64,000 nt of DNA, taken from the NCBI GenBank assembly GCA_021464415.1, contig CM038469.1, positions 31,936,087-32,000,086 of the forward strand, given 5' to 3'. Of this stretch, positions 1-14,108 are shown piece after piece. The DNA is from Lonicera japonica (taxonomy: Eukaryota > Streptophyta > Magnoliopsida > Dipsacales > Caprifoliaceae). The translations under genes were made by a program, and so were the position numbers. Every line of letters begins with the position of its first letter. Position 1 is the stretch's first letter. Under the pieces are notes generated by a model. That model ran no database searches, was not told the DNA's origin, and saw nothing but the letters and a program-made list of their open reading frames with translations.

Positions 1-344
1 TATTAGGTAGTATTTTTTCAACATTGATGACTTTCATGCAAAACAAAACCGACACACAAAAACAATGGTATTTTTGACCAGACAAAATGTTTCGATAGTA
101 ACAGCATTTGTTTTCTTACATATTTTAATATGTACATTAGAAACGTACATATATTCTTGTTTTTTTACATTAGAAACAATACCAGACAATGGTATTAAGA
201 TTGTTTTGAACAATCTTACACTATTGCATAAGAAACGTACATATATTCTTGTTTTTTTTTTCTAAAAAAGAGGGTAGGTCGATCTAGGTATATATTGCTT
301 TCTTAATTTAACTACATAATATAGAAAACCTCTTTCCTCTTAAT

Positions 345-420
345 CCCTGGCGAGATTTAAACCCGGCATCTCTCAAATTCAACTAGACGCATTTACCAAC
401 TAGACTAACCCACTAATTTA
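345..420 (-). repeat. tRNA-derived SINE-like head
   Basis: Read on the minus strand, the stretch has an A-box-like TTAGTCTAGTTGG and, about 40 bases on, a B-box-like GGGTTTAAATCTCG. This is the spacing of an RNA polymerase III promoter in a tRNA-derived SINE. The acceptor stem of a real tRNA is not present, so I call a SINE remnant and not a tRNA gene. The 3' limit and target duplication were not found. Confidence 0.45.
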
Positions 421-1299
421 TAAATGGTAAGACTCGAAACTCCAAATTCGAACGGGGTCTTGTAGTGCTCGGACCAACTCACTCGCAATTATTAGAATTC
501 TTTTCCTTTTTTTTTCTTTTGAAACGTTGGCCAACAGAAGAGGGGAAAAAATTAAAAGAAAACTTTTTTATATTTTGTCTGTCATGAATTAAGAGCTAGT
601 ATATATTAATTTTCACAATTTTTATAAATATAAGCACTGGTATCACCTAATCCATAGTTGATCGTGAACAAATTATATTTAGTACCGTAATATTTGTTAC
701 ATTGGTTATACTAAAAATTATTATTGACTCCTAATTTGAGATTAAAGAAGGATATATTGTGCATTTGAAGCATGTCGTTGCTAGATTGTGTGGGTCAAGT
801 TTTGGTGAATTCGGTAGCTAGCTAGGTTTAGATTCCGTTATAGGGTACATGTTATCATTTTCCATATACATAGATAGATAATTATACTGCTATAAATATA
901 TTTTACAAAGGCTCGAAATAAATTTTTTTTTTTTTTTGGCCCGAGGTTCCAAAATAATTTGATTGTTGCAAAATTTCATTGGCAGCCACATAGGTGACAC
1001 CTCCCATTATCTATTTGTTTTTGTTATACACATATAGGTTCCTCTCCAATTGACTGTTAATTTCTATGTTGAACACTTGTAATGGAATTAATCTAGCACT
1101 TAATATAGTTATGTCGATGAATCAAATGTTATCAACCTTTCATCAATTTTGTTCCAGTGGAGAAACTTATGTCTTCTATTTTGTAGCTTGGAAATTTATG
1201 GGGTCGGCCTTAAGAATGAGCAGAGTGGATCACCATTTTGAGAGTTTTCTACAGCAAAAGTTTTTATAGCTTATAAAGGACGCAATACTTTAAGGTTTT
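421..1299. other. AT-rich intergenic DNA
   Basis: There is no convincing gene. A stretch at about 979-1160 has a phrase (GTCGATGAATCAAATG) that recurs at about 2070 and, in altered form, near 9540 and 10390, so it is part of a dispersed repeat of unknown class. Confidence 0.4.
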
Positions 1300-1577
1300 G
1301 TTTGACATGCATGATAAGATGTCCAAATAGGAAAAAAATTATCATATCCCATATTTAGTGTTTGTTAGGATTGGACTTCAACCGATCCAAAAAAAAACAA
1401 AGAAGTGTTGGTTAGGATTTAATATATATTGGGTGGATTATATATCTTGTGGATGCCTTTTTATCCCACTAAGAAGGATTAAAAAATTTCATGTAGGAGG
1501 TGGGATTATTTTATCTTGTGCGGATAGGATTAAATAATCCAATTCTAACGTTCTTATCCGACACGTCAGACACTTTG
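1300..1577. mobile_element. Putative fold-back MITE
   Basis: The left end reads TTTGACATGCATGATAAGA. The reverse complement of the right end reads TCTGACGTGTCGGATAAGA, which matches at about 14 of 19 positions. The size of about 280 bp and the non-coding AT-rich middle suit a MITE. A target duplication is not clear, so the exact ends are uncertain. Confidence 0.4.
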
Positions 1578-2617
1578 TAAACACTACATTAAGTAGAACG
1601 AGGGTCCAAAAAATACGTGTTATATGTTAAAAGTGCCCGGATTCAATTTTAATTTATACATGATCCCTATTAATCTCTGGAGGGATACTAAAAATTCATT
1701 AGTTTTCATCGCCCAAAGGGTGCAACTTAGATACTCCATTGAGAATATTTAGACAAAATTTTCACGAATATTGATCACTAACTCCAAAGAATATATACAC
1801 ACATATATATATATATAATATATGAATGTAATTCTATATTAACTAAGGCACCACCCACGTAGGTTAATTACATCCCACTAACTATATATCAATTTGTCTT
1901 TGTTATACATCGATGCTTTAGTCAGTTGGGTGCATTTTTGTAGGTTCAAATTGTGAACGAAAATATATATATAATTATATATATTACACATAGTTACCAC
2001 TTACCAGGAGATAGTGACTATAAAGGATCTCCAAGTTTAGCTAGGGAAAATGTAACTATGCATGTTTCGTCGATGAATCAAATGACGCACTTAAATTTGT
2101 TGATGAATCCAAATATTATATATATGTATAACATTTCTGGTACGGATCGGGGATTTAGCGACGTTTTCTTCATCACCAAAATATTAGGAAAATATTTTTA
2201 ATTAGTTACAAAAAAACGACATTAAAAATCCCGTTTCATACGAAAATTTTGTGTGTATGTATATGCATGTATATCTTCATTTCAAATTTTCATTTATTAA
2301 TTTATTTTACTATGTAAATAATTTTTAATACTATATATATGTGAAAAGAAATTGGAAAAATTGAGTTGCTGGTTGAGCCCCGTCTCTCATGAAACTACAC
2401 TGCCTCCATCCATATGTCTAGATGCGCTTAAGAAGACATGTATATAAAGTTTGTCTCTTGTACATATCCTCCGTTTACGGATTAAACCTTCAACAACAGT
2501 TTTTCGTTGTTAAATTAAAAATGGACACACACACATATATAAGGACATAGTCAATGTAGGCTTAATGGGGGCTCAAACCCCTACTCAACCTTTTCAATTT
2601 TTTCGCATATATATGCA

Positions 2618-4255
2618 CTAGCCAATACTCGTACCTACGGCACGATTCAATTGTACCTATATATAATTGGTCACACTATTTAAAATTATATTTATTACTA
2701 CTTTTTTTTATATCTATAACTACTCATAATTTCTTTTTTCTCATAGTGAGAGTTCTTATTCCAATTTTACTATTTTTTAGAAAAATTAATGTTAACATTA
2801 TCCTAAAAAAGTAGTAATATATTCTTAATTTGAAAATAAGAGGAATTAAATTTTCCCCTCTGGCACTAATTTTAATTTTTAATCTTAACCAAAATTTAAA
2901 AATATAATTAAATGCCTATTATTGATAAAGTAAATTAAGTCTGCCGATAATTAGTGATGGAAAATGGTATAATTCGACTGATTTTCAACTAATCAAACCC
3001 CAATATAGGTCGGATTCTTTTTTATTTTATTTTATAATTCGAAAAGGTATGGGCTTAAATGGTTTAAGTTCGAGTTTATGTAAATTCTGTCAATTTGTCT
3101 CAACTTTACTGAAATATAACATTTTTTCTTTCAAATACCCTTATGATACAATTTAATTACAATTGGCAAGGAGGGGAAGAGTGAATTGAGTTTTATACAT
3201 ATAGTATAGTAAACAATGTAGATTTTAATTATTTTTTTTCTAAACTCAGCTTTGACACGTTTTTTGGACATCGCCATGGGGATCTTCTAGACCCCAAAAA
3301 GACGGTTATCCTTCACCGAATATATGGGGTTATTTGAGTTCAACATGCTACATTTACATGTATCTAAAATAGACATAACATAAATCGTATTTATATTTCA
3401 AACGTACTCATGTTTATCACAATTAAAAAAATACGGGGCCTTAAGATCATGGTTGGTCAAAAACTTGTTTTAATTTGATGTATATTTGGTTATCCTAAAT
3501 CCTAATTACTATTGCTAAGGTAGTTTTATTTGTTATCGAATCAAATTTATAGGTTTTTTTAAACTAACTAAATTTGTAGTTCATTAATTATACTTACGTA
3601 TGATAAATTTCTTTAATAGATCCTTTTTGCTTTCACAATAATATTAATCTATTTTTGTATATAGAATTTGTGAACTTTAAAAAACAAAATCATAAATAAA
3701 TCAATGTCCTTAGAAAAATGAACTTTAAGTATTGTTAAATTAAAATTTATTATATTTTGAAATTTTTTAAAAAAATGTTGGAGAGAGAAACCTGACGTGA
3801 CATTGCAAATAAGATGTGAATATGCACTACTATTATTAGACATATTCTTTTATAAATAATCTATATGTTAAATAATATGGGGACGTTAAAAATATAGAAA
3901 AACTATAATTTATAATTAAATAAAATGGGAATATATAGTAATATTGAAGATGGTATTATATAAATAATTTATATGTTAAATAATCTGAGACATATCGGAG
4001 CTATAGAACAACCCTAATTTACAAATAAATATTTAATTGCTATAGAGATATAATTAGAATTTTTATAAGTATTAAACTCCTTAATAAAGTTAATTAACTA
4101 AATACTTATTACTATCATCAATATTACCAACATGACATGATAATCCTGAAACGTTGGATCAAACGATAAATATCCATACTAATTTTGAGTCACCAGTTGG
4201 GAGCCTAAACATAAAGAGTTATGCTATATTATGATTGATCTGATTTTTTAATAGA
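2618..4255 (-). mobile_element. Helitron-like non-autonomous element H1
   Basis: On the minus strand the element starts with TCTATT at 4255, after an A. It ends with CTAG at 2618, before a T, which is the A|TC...CTRR|T arrangement of Helitrons. Nine bases inside the 3' end is a small hairpin, GTGCC-GTA-GGTAC (one G-T pair). The 1,638-bp body is AT-rich and non-coding, with no Rep/helicase. Long parts of it are repeated in the elements at 54810-56963 and 56964-59235, which supports a dispersed family. Confidence 0.6.
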
Positions 4256-4930
4256 TATATGTCCATGCCTTCGGCAAGAACAAAATTAATTAAGTTTACT
4301 TTGGAAAGAATTGCATGTGTAGCAATGATTAGTAGTCGTGCTTGGGGCGAGTTGTGCAAAATTCAACTTCGACCCGTTTAAAAATAAAATGAAGTCGATC
4401 TCAATCTAAGACTGCAAAGAATTTAATCATGAAAGTTCGAAGACATTACATTTATGTATTGTCAAACCTACCGAGCCTTGACACACGTGTACTATTAAGG
4501 TATTTAAAGAAAAAATTCTTATATATGGGTTGGTTTGAGTTCAACGGGATAAATTTACATGAACTCAAGTTGGACAGACCTAAATCGTATTTGTATTTAG
4601 AACGTATCCATGCGTACCACAATGCCCTTAGGGTAATATTTGGTTAAAAACTCGTTGGACTAGATATATTTTTTATCCTAAATCCTAATTGCTATTACCA
4701 AAGTAGGGCTTCTTTTTTTTTCAAACTAAATTTATAGCTTTTCTTAAGGCAATCAAATTTAGAGTTCATTAATTATTCTTAAGGATAACATAATCCTTTT
4801 CTCTTTCACAATAAAATTAATATATTTTTGTATATATTATTTGTAAATTAAAAAAAATAACTAAATTAATTTCAATAGAAAAGTGAACTTTCAAGATATA
4901 TTATTAAATTATATACTCTATATACCCTCC
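4256..4930 (-). mobile_element. Partial Helitron-like element H2
   Basis: This abuts the 5' end of H1 and begins with a decayed version of the 3' hairpin (TTGCC-GAA-GGCAT on the minus strand); the CTAG end is lost. It shares the internal segment around 4430-4700 with the other family copies. The right end fades out near 4930, so it is truncated. Confidence 0.45.
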
Positions 4931-6280
4931 TTTTAATGCCTCAATTTTAACATCCGAAACCTAAAAAGTTTGAGTTTTATTCATAAATTTATGTCTCATT
5001 TTTGCGTTATTCAAGACTTTTTTTTAAGAGGAAAAAATAATTTACCATCATATCTTAACTGCTTTTTAGCAAACAAATTAAGGATAACTTAAAATTCTTT
5101 TATAATTTGTTTTTTAATTGATAACTCAAAAGGAACCATAATAATCCCATATTAAATTTAAATAACCCTTTAAATTCTAATAGATATTTAGTTATTCATA
5201 AATTAAAATTACCACCAATCATGCAACGATTTTGGGACATAATATATGATTACATTTCTACATCAAGATATTTTATAAAAATGCCCCAACCTTGACCAAT
5301 TAAATCCCATTTTCAAATTTAAATATAACATAAATCTTATTGATTACCTTGCTATATCATAAAAAATATATAAAATAAAAAACCCGAATTAGATGTTGCA
5401 AGTTCAAGTTTTTCCGAAACAACAATATTTTACTCTACTCCCTTAAAAAATCAAAATTAATTGCATTCATCTGATGGTTAACTACTTTACTTCATAAGTT
5501 GCATGTCTTTCATCTGATGGTTAACTGCTTTTGGATTTTTAGAAGGAATAATAATATGTGTATAAAAAAATCTTACACATGCTACGGCATAAGTTAGAAA
5601 AAAAGAAAAGAAAAGAAAGAGGTACTTTAAAAGTAAAAAATCTTACACATGTTTTATTTACTTATATTCAAATAAGAGAAAGATAGAAAAAATTGCATGA
5701 TTAGAGCGGAATATCCTTTAACATAAAAGTCTGTATAGTGCATTTCTAATTAAGTACGTATGAACTATTTTAGTAGTGTGGATTATCAAAAGAAAAAAAA
5801 AGGTAAATATTGTTTAGTGGTTATACTTTTGTTAACTGATAAGATTTTTATTTGGGATAATTTGCATATTGTGTTTTTAGATGATCTCAAAGGATAGTGT
5901 ATAATAATGTGTAAATCCTACCTATCAATGTATTTTTACACAAAAAATGAAAGTCTAATCAAACAATATGCTATAATGGTACCTTTAAACAATAACAATG
6001 CAAGTTAGATATAATTGAAAATATATGGTTAAAAATGAAAAGGTACTGGCATTTGCAATTCAAATGAATACTCTAACAGTACTCCAAAAGATCTCCACAT
6101 TGCATAAAAAATATACATAAGAAAATGCATATAAAATGTTACTAAATATAGTTTTAGAGTTGTATTCATTTAGAATGCTAATAGTATCACCAAACGGTAA
6201 TTAAGAAAAACTAATTGAACATTTGACAAAACCCTATTTCTCTTTATGTTTTCCTCTACATATATATACATATATAGCAT
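4931..6280. other. AT-rich intergenic DNA
   Basis: No gene was found. It holds short local repeats only: CATCTGATGGTTAACT twice near 5468 and 5514, and ATCTTACACATG twice near 5570 and 5640. The origin is unknown. Confidence 0.4.
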
Positions 6281-9055
6281 TACAACAAACCTGTTGTTTA
6301 ATTAGTGACAAAGAAACATTTCCTCACAGTGTACAAATTTAACGATGAACTGTTTTTTTACGAAACACATTTTCATTACAAACTGTGCTCCTTGACAAAA
6401 AATTGCGGTTTCGTTGCATAATGCATGCTTTTAGAGATGAAACTTGGAGCTCGTCACTAAAGGGTATTTCATAAATGTGGCGGATATTATAAAACTTTGT
6501 TGCTCAATTGAATGGAAGATTAATAAATGAATATTCATGAATGATAACACGGTTACATGTATACATAAATAGAAAAAGAAATTATTATATAAGATAAATA
6601 ATGAGATTATTACGAAATAATTTCTAAATACTAAAAATCGCGGATGATAGAATATCAAACACATATCTTTGCTAGATTTATTATTGTTCTTCCTCTATTG
6701 TTTATATGCCCCACTCAAAATAATACCTAATTAACTACGCCCTTATATATATATATATAGAAAGAGTACTTGTGGACTAAGTCGAGCATCTTGTGATGAG
6801 GACTAATTCAGACCATTGACTAAGACACCTCACTATGAACAAGAGAATTAAAGCTTTAAAGTTCACATGAGATATATATATATAGATCCCTTTCAATGTC
6901 TAACTTGTTTAGTTACAAAAAATGTTGGTCATAGCATATGAATATATAATCGGTCATGCCACTAGCTAATTAATTCAATTCAAATATTCAAAAGCTTGTA
7001 ATTTGTTGGTTTTCAAACCTACTAAGATTCCTTTTGATTAGAATATGTAAGCAAAAAGAAAGACGGTTATTATCATATATTATTTCCAAGATTGGTGTTC
7101 ATACAAAAGGTTGCTCGTATACATACTAACCCTAAAGACAACCATTGGCTTTCAGACTGGATTTTTAAGGATAGTTTTTATTGCCAATAGGTATTACGTA
7201 CAGTGGTACTGGTAACAATAAACTGTTGTTAATTAGTAATAGTATCGTCCACTAACGTATTACGTGTGTTTTCTTTGGAGATGGCCTAATATATATATAC
7301 ATAAAATTTCAAGTTCGGACCAGTCCATACGAACTGAAGGTTTTGCGACAGTTTTTCGTAGCTAAAAACATCGCCCCAATGTTTTAGCGAAGAAAAACCG
7401 TCCCTAAAAAGCCCAATTTGTACGGACTAGTTCATACTAGAAATGCACTCTATATATAGATAATATATTTTATGTATATATACAAGAAAATGCACTTGTA
7501 ATGGATTCGTCCTACTTTAATTAAGAGTAATAAGGACCATCCATTCCGAAGGGTAAACATATGAATTTTTTAATGAAATTAACTTTGTGGAGATTATCTG
7601 TATAATTAATGACTAGATCTTTTTCACCAAATTTCATAAAAATATATATATATAAAGATACTCATTTTAGAAGTCAGTAATACATACATATAAAATTTCA
7701 AAGGATAAAAATAAACATAGACATCATATTTTCCTTACACCCACTTTTGTTTTTAATTTTTTGATGAAATTTTGGAGAGATGATCTAGTTATATATTATA
7801 GAAATCATATCCACCAAGTTTAATGAAAAAATTCGTATGTTTACCCTTCGAAATGGATGGTCCTTATTGTTCTTAAAGTAGGGGGATTCCCTTACCCGAG
7901 CATTTTCAGTTTGGGTTTTTTATGTTATTATTCCATTGTTCTTAAAGGTCCGTGCATCACTAAAATTTTGGTTGACATATATATATATATATATAGGATA
8001 CGCTTTTTAGTGACAAAACATTGAATTTTGTCAATAATCCCTTGGCTGTCACAACTTTTTTGATGTATTCTAGTTTCATCACTAAAGAAATACATTAGGT
8101 GATGAAACACAAATTTGCTTCACTAAGGAGTACATTATATTGAAAAAATGTGTTTCATTACATATTTTATCGCTAAAGGTGCACATTTTGTACGTGACAA
8201 ACATATTTTCATCACAAGTATTAATTGCATCACTATAATTGAACAATTTGTGGTACATCATATCTTAGAGTACCTTAATTTGGACGGGGTAATGTTAATA
8301 TTACAAAAATATGCATAAAAAGTATATACAAAATGAGGTGGCACATAGGGCAGAGTAGGGTCCATTTACACTCTTCTATCTTATGTGAGGTAATACCTCA
8401 TTTTGTGCACAAGTTTGTATGCACATTTTTTGAGAGTCCACCATTACTCGTTTGAACTATGACGTCACTATTATTGCGTCTGACTAAACATACCAATATA
8501 TAGTTACTAGATTCATATGAGCTACTGAGGAGTAAGCAATGATCTTCTTAAGATCGATCTGTATTAATTAAAGTGGTCGAGGGTACGTAGTTTAGAAGAG
8601 GTATATAGATTGCTTCTACAACAAAATAACTCTTCCTGAAAATTTGACGCTGAAATTGTGTTTTTCATCACAAATCACACTAGTGACAAATGATTTCATC
8701 ACAACATGCTCAATCGCTAAAATTGCAATACCAAAAATTTGTAGTAACAAAAAATGATTCTTGTCACAAAATGTTTTGGTTAATTAAGGTCCTTGTATCA
8801 CTAAATTTTTGGGCCACAATAAGAAAACACCTTTGAGTGACAAAACCTTAAGTTTTGTATTTAATCTCTTGACAATTTCAACGTACTAAATTCTAGGTTC
8901 ATCACTAAAGTATTACATTGGCTGGCGAAACACAAATATTTGTCACAAAATAAGTATATTATGTGACGAAAATGTATTTCTTCACAAATATTTTCTTGCT
9001 AAAGGTAGATTAATTCTATGACAAAATTTCATTCTCAGCACTAGTTGAATAGTAT
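6281..9055. repeat. CACTA-like subterminal repeat region
   Basis: There are many copies, in both orientations, of TCACTAAA / TTAGTGACAAA-type motifs, typical of the subterminal parts of plant CACTA (En/Spm) transposons. A roughly 300-bp block occurs twice in the same orientation, at about 7935-8262 and 8777-9055. No transposase frame and no clean CACTA end with a 3-bp duplication was found, so these are fragments. The open frame at 7928-8110 lies inside the repeat and is not a gene. Confidence 0.45.
7496..7907. mobile_element. Fold-back MITE, 412 bp
   Basis: The arms 7496-7650 and 7740-7907 are inverted copies of each other. Both start GAAAATGC and share AATAAGGACCATCCATT, GAAGGGTAAACATA and, near the loop, CAAATTTCAT/CAAAATTTCAT. 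The arms are about 150 bp and the loop about 90 bp. No target duplication was recognised, so the superfamily is not assigned. Confidence 0.6.
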
Positions 9056-9474
9056 GTTAATTACTTCAAATAATACCGGTTGGTCCATTTTACAGCCACC
9101 ATGTATCTATACTATTAATTAATCACATTGGAGGTTTTTTGGTGTCCCTAATAAATTGATAAAATTACCTTCACATGCAAGCAAATAAATAAAAGCATCC
9201 CTTTATCACACTTGAGCTAGCAAAAACAATTACATATTATAAAATATCTTTTAAATATAATATTGTAGACACATCTCGTCTACTCCAGATTTTAATATGT
9301 ATGTATGTACGTATGTATTGTACATACATTGAGTAGGCAAGGGCTCTAAAGAAATCAGTGTTAGAAAACCTTAGGCAGTTAATTAGCGAGTAACACATAG
9401 GTGACATCTCCTTAACTCTCAATGTCTTAATTTGTTTCAAGTGATTGAATTGACTGTTTCTAGGCATCAAAATT

Positions 9475-10840
9475 TTTATGGAATCTAATTAAGAACTTTT
9501 TTTATGGGATATAACGGATCACTATTCTTTTTAATTACAAAACTATGTGGATGAATCCAATGATTCACTTTGTCGAGGAATATTACTATGTAATATTGTG
9601 CAAGTATCTTGTACTCTTATAAAACTATTGCTTTCACACATATGTGCCTATATAAATAGACATTAGAATCCTAACAATAAGCCATGATGTATATAATAAA
9701 GGTAAGACGGGTTTTAACCATCAGAAAAAGTATGCCATATTTTTGAAAGTATGTCAATTTTTTTAATATTTTTTGATGAAATTTTATACATCAAATTAAG
9801 CGAATATCACATGCATCGTACGTGTGAGTAGTCTAGCTAATAATTAATAAAAGGAAACTTATATGTATTTTTAGGGAATGTTATGATTCCTCACAGTTTA
9901 CCAAAGAATGCTTTGAAGTTTACAGTACATTTATATTCCAAGTATTTTTGGAAGTCTAATTAGCATAAGAATAATCGATTATTCTTGCTAGCTATTCACC
10001 CCCAAAATTGTAGTGTGATTCTTCTAGCTGTTAAACTTAATAATATTCTTGTTGACTACTATGATGTACGTAGAAATTTGACTCTCCTTCCTACTTAGAA
10101 GATATTTAGTACACCTGGTGTATCGGTGAATATAAATGATGCGAAAAAAGGGGGGTGGGAGGGAAGTCATGCATGTAATATAATACAACGTACATACTCC
10201 TCATTTAATGATAAAATATTTGAGATCAAAACAAATTTTAGCCATAGAATCTGCACCTTTAACAATGAAATAATTGCGACCGAATACATTTTTATCAAAA
10301 ATATACTCTCAGCGCAGCTATATTATTTTGATGGAATCTAATTAAAGACCTTTTTTTATGGGATATAACGGATCACTATTCTTTCTTTCAAAACTATGTG
10401 GATGAATCCAATGACCCACTTTGTGGAGGAATAATGCCATGTAATATTGACCAAGTCTTTTGCACTCTTACGAAACTATTTGCTTTTTCTTATGCGGCTA
10501 CATAGACATTCAATTCCAATAATAAGTTATAATAAACTAACATGTATTTCAAGGGAATATTGTGATACCTCGCTGTTTAATTACTAGAGAATACTTTGAA
10601 GTTTACAGTTACACATTTAGATTCCTACTTTTTTTAAAAGTCTATTTTGCGTAAGAATAATCGACTATTCTTTCTACCTATTTACACCCAATATTGTAGT
10701 GTGATGCTTCTACTAAACTTAACTAATGAGATTCTTGTTCACTACTATATATATATCTAAGTATGTAATCGGAGTTGGACTCTCCTTATTTATAAGAAGA
10801 TACTAGGTATCTCGGTATATCTGGTTTATCAGTATATATA
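9475..10840. repeat. Local direct duplication of unknown repeat
   Basis: The segment at about 9475-10135 recurs at about 10330-10840 in the same order. Shared phrases include ATGGGATATAACGGATCACT, GTGGATGAATCCAATGA, ACTTTGAAGTTTACAGT-like and AAGAATAATCGA. Identity is roughly 75-80% by eye, with several indels. Neither copy has a coding frame. Confidence 0.6.
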
Positions 10841-11073
10841 TAGAGCAAAATTTTTATTAATAACGAAATACAAGTGATGAAAACAAAAAACTCACCTTTA
10901 GCGATGAAATATTTATGGTGAAATACATTTTTTTTACATGACATGACAAAAAAAAAATTGCATGATATTGTAAATACCCAAATACAAGGGATTGTGTAAG
11001 TAATATAAACACAAATAAGTCGTGCTATCGAATTTATAGGGAATGAAACAATGCTTAAGGCTAATGCAAATTA
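10841..11073. other. CACTA-like motif patch before the LTR element
   Basis: A short run contains GATGAAAACA and TTTAGCGATGAAATA, resembling the subterminal motifs seen at 6281-9055. It is non-coding. Confidence 0.3.
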
Positions 11074-11078
11074 AAAAT

Positions 11079-12448
11079 TGAAAAAGGAGCCTGGGTGTGA
11101 GTGGAAGTGAATTTAAACTAATTAACCCTAGGTTTGTTATAGACAGATGTATTATCAAAAATCAATTTTAATCGAATACAAAAATAAACCCTAAAAGTTT
11201 ATGAATTTTAATTCTGGAAAACCTGTTAATCTTTTCTAGTACGCAACAATAAATAAAGTAATTAAACAGGTAAGCAAACACCAGAACTAACGAAGTATCT
11301 CTGTAGTGCAGGACTAATCCTCGACAATCCACTATATGCACAAAGGTCTACAGACTCGATTAACTCAAACCATACAAAATTACAAAACTTAAATCGCACA
11401 AGTCGCCTGCAAAAGTCTCCACCTCCTGCGCGTACAGTCCTCCTATCCGAATCGCACGAGCAGGTTCACAACGAATCACTCGCCACTGTATCACACCGTT
11501 CTTCAACTCTGGTTGCGAATCACACACACTTTGTGATATGATTTGTTCTTTATAAAAATAACGCTTGCTTTGGCATGAATAAAAAGCCCTAAGATGATTT
11601 TATGTTTTGAGGTTTTAATCTCTCTCTAAGGTGTAAAAAACTCTCTCAAAACATATGTAAAAGTATATCAAAGTCTCTTACCCTATGGGTCTATTTATAT
11701 AAAAATATAGAAACCAACTTACTTTAAGAAATGGTTAAAATTAAATAAAATCATAATTTTTGCGATAAAAAATAAGCTGCCGAGTTTTAAAGTCGGACCG
11801 GTACACATTATAAATATGTGAACCAGTCCACCCTTGAACTTGCTTTAATTCCTTTTTAAACCACCATCTAATGAGTGACACATGGCAATGTTCCTTGATT
11901 TAAAAAGCAACGAAAAATAAAATGGAACCACACATTTAAAAAAGTACACACGCACGTTGGTTTTAAAAATCTGATACTTTGACTTTTTTAAATTTCCTTT
12001 ATTCATTATTTTATTTAATTATTTAATTGAAATCTTTTCTTTTTTAAAATCTTTTTTTTTTTTTTTTTCACGTATTAATTTCGTCTGAACTCTAATTCGA
12101 CTCAAATTTTTGGGACAACTTTAAGAAATATTAGAAATATAATTCTAGAGTCTTCTAAAAAATCCGGTACGCTGAAACCTTACGGATGCTGAAAAGCACA
12201 AATAAAAATAGTAAAAAATAGTTCAAAAATTAATTTGACCCAAAAGGTTTTTGTGAAAATACCACCTAGAAAATTAAATTCAAATGCCAATACTTACCAT
12301 ATCTTCCTTGATGTAATTCTTCAATGCATCTCTTTGGTAGCTTGGCTTGCTTGTAATTCTTCAGAAGTAAATTTCGACAACTCGAACAACTTACAAGCAA
12401 ACGTGTTTTTGTCGATGGAATAAATCCAACCAAAATATAGACTTTACA
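11079..12448 (-). repeat. 3' LTR of the gag-only element
   Basis: This 1,370-bp repeat aligns end to end with 16293-17735. It carries one copy of a hairpin-forming unit around 11790-11835 (GGACCGGTACAC ... inverted partner), where the right LTR carries two, which accounts for nearly all of its shorter length. As the element is on the minus strand, this left repeat is the downstream LTR. Confidence 0.8.
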
Positions 12449-14108
12449 ATCTCTTCCTTTGGTTATTCCGAGACAAAACACATACAGCTTAACAGACTCG
12501 ATGACTCGATCACTATAACTACGTTATCCCATACGTAATTATAATAACTGAATCAATTCTCGCCTATTACAAAATAACTAAGGATGCAAGACATGCCAAT
12601 ACCTTGAATCTCTTAGTAGGTTGCTTTAAATTCATGCTTCTCTTCATCCTGTACTTTAACCTAAAACACCAAAGCTCAAACAAACCTTTGAGAAGCATCT
12701 GGGTTATGCAAGAGATAAATTAACAAATAAATCAATTAAATCAAAATCTCCCTTAACCTGATAATTCCCTTTATAACTTCTTCTTGCCCTTTACCAATTC
12801 TTCTCATTCTTTTTGTGAGGAATAGACAAAGGCAAAACAATAAAATATATAGGAAATTCAAATCTCTCCCCCTTGACTACTCCCCCTTTCTATGTACTCT
12901 CCCTGAAACTTATGGAAATTCTTCCCCAATGTCAAGAAAAGATAAGGAAATCATGGAAGGAATACTTGGAAAGTAGCAAAACAGGGAAACCAACTATCTC
13001 AAACTCTCAAAGAAAACTAGTTTGGAAATTCGAAGCAAAAATTTTTCAAACAAAAACAATTTAGCACAACTTAACATGTATTGCTATATATATTTATCAA
13101 ATCCGAAAATTATCAATTAAGATTAAACACTTGTGATTTCCATTAGATTGATACATTTACTAACGGCCAAAGTATGATAATCAACTATTAAGTATATATA
13201 CGCCAAGCAACAAAGAGTATTCAAATATATCATGTTGTGCATGCAAATTGAATCATACAAAGTGTAATTTGAATAAACATAGGTCTTAAAAGATTCGAGC
13301 ACCCATATGCATGAAAATTTAGAAAGCCTTTAAGACATTAGATTTTCAACTTTTTCTCCCTCAGAAGCAATCTTTTTCTCTCAAACATGCATTTTTTTTA
13401 TTTTTTTTATTTAATTGATCGATGATATTTTTATGCAAGCAATCATTCAATTTTGATAAAGTCTTTCACCCCTAATGGAGGCCAGCTATACACCATTTTG
13501 GGAGCTTTCGGTTCTCCTTCCACTATGGTAGCCCTTTTCTATCATCTCTACATTTTTTCCTCACTTTGCTAGTCTTTTAGATTTTCACTCAAAACTATTG
13601 CTAGTCTTTTAGATTTTTACTCAAAACTACATCACCAAAACTCACTGCATATAATCACAACACTTAGACTACTTCTCTCCAAATAGTCCATATATGAGAA
13701 CTAATGAATTTTCAATTTAAAGAACCATGTCTAACCCATATTATTATTCAAATATTTCAATGTAGATCGTGCAGTGTAGTGTGCACGGTATACTAGCATA
13801 CTCTTATGTGATTGAAATAATATACCACCGGTTTTAATCAATTAAGGTAATATTGTACATATATCTCAAATTAAGCATTTATATTAAAAATCATGAGATA
13901 TCCAGAATTGAAAAGTAACAATTACATTGCATGCAAATTTTCAAGAAAATTTTGGATTTTAAACAGTTTAGCAAATTTCACAACGAAAATCCAAACTTGT
14001 ATAGAAATTGGGATCTAAGCAAGGACCTAAAATAAGATCAATCATATACGCAACTACCTAGCATAGCCAACCAACCGACCCCCGTATGCTAGATGAACTC
14101 CTAATCAC
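12449..14108 (-). other. Non-coding interior of the gag-only element
   Basis: This is about 1.65 kb between the downstream LTR and the end of gag, where pol would be expected. I see no RT, integrase or protease motif on either strand. There are CT-rich tracts near 12860-12910 and a short direct repeat (TTGCTAGTCTTTTAGATTTT) near 13567 and 13600. Confidence 0.6.

Noticed and set aside
345..420. Possible true tRNA gene
   Set aside because: A- and B-box-like motifs are present but no seven-base acceptor stem closes, so a SINE head fits better.
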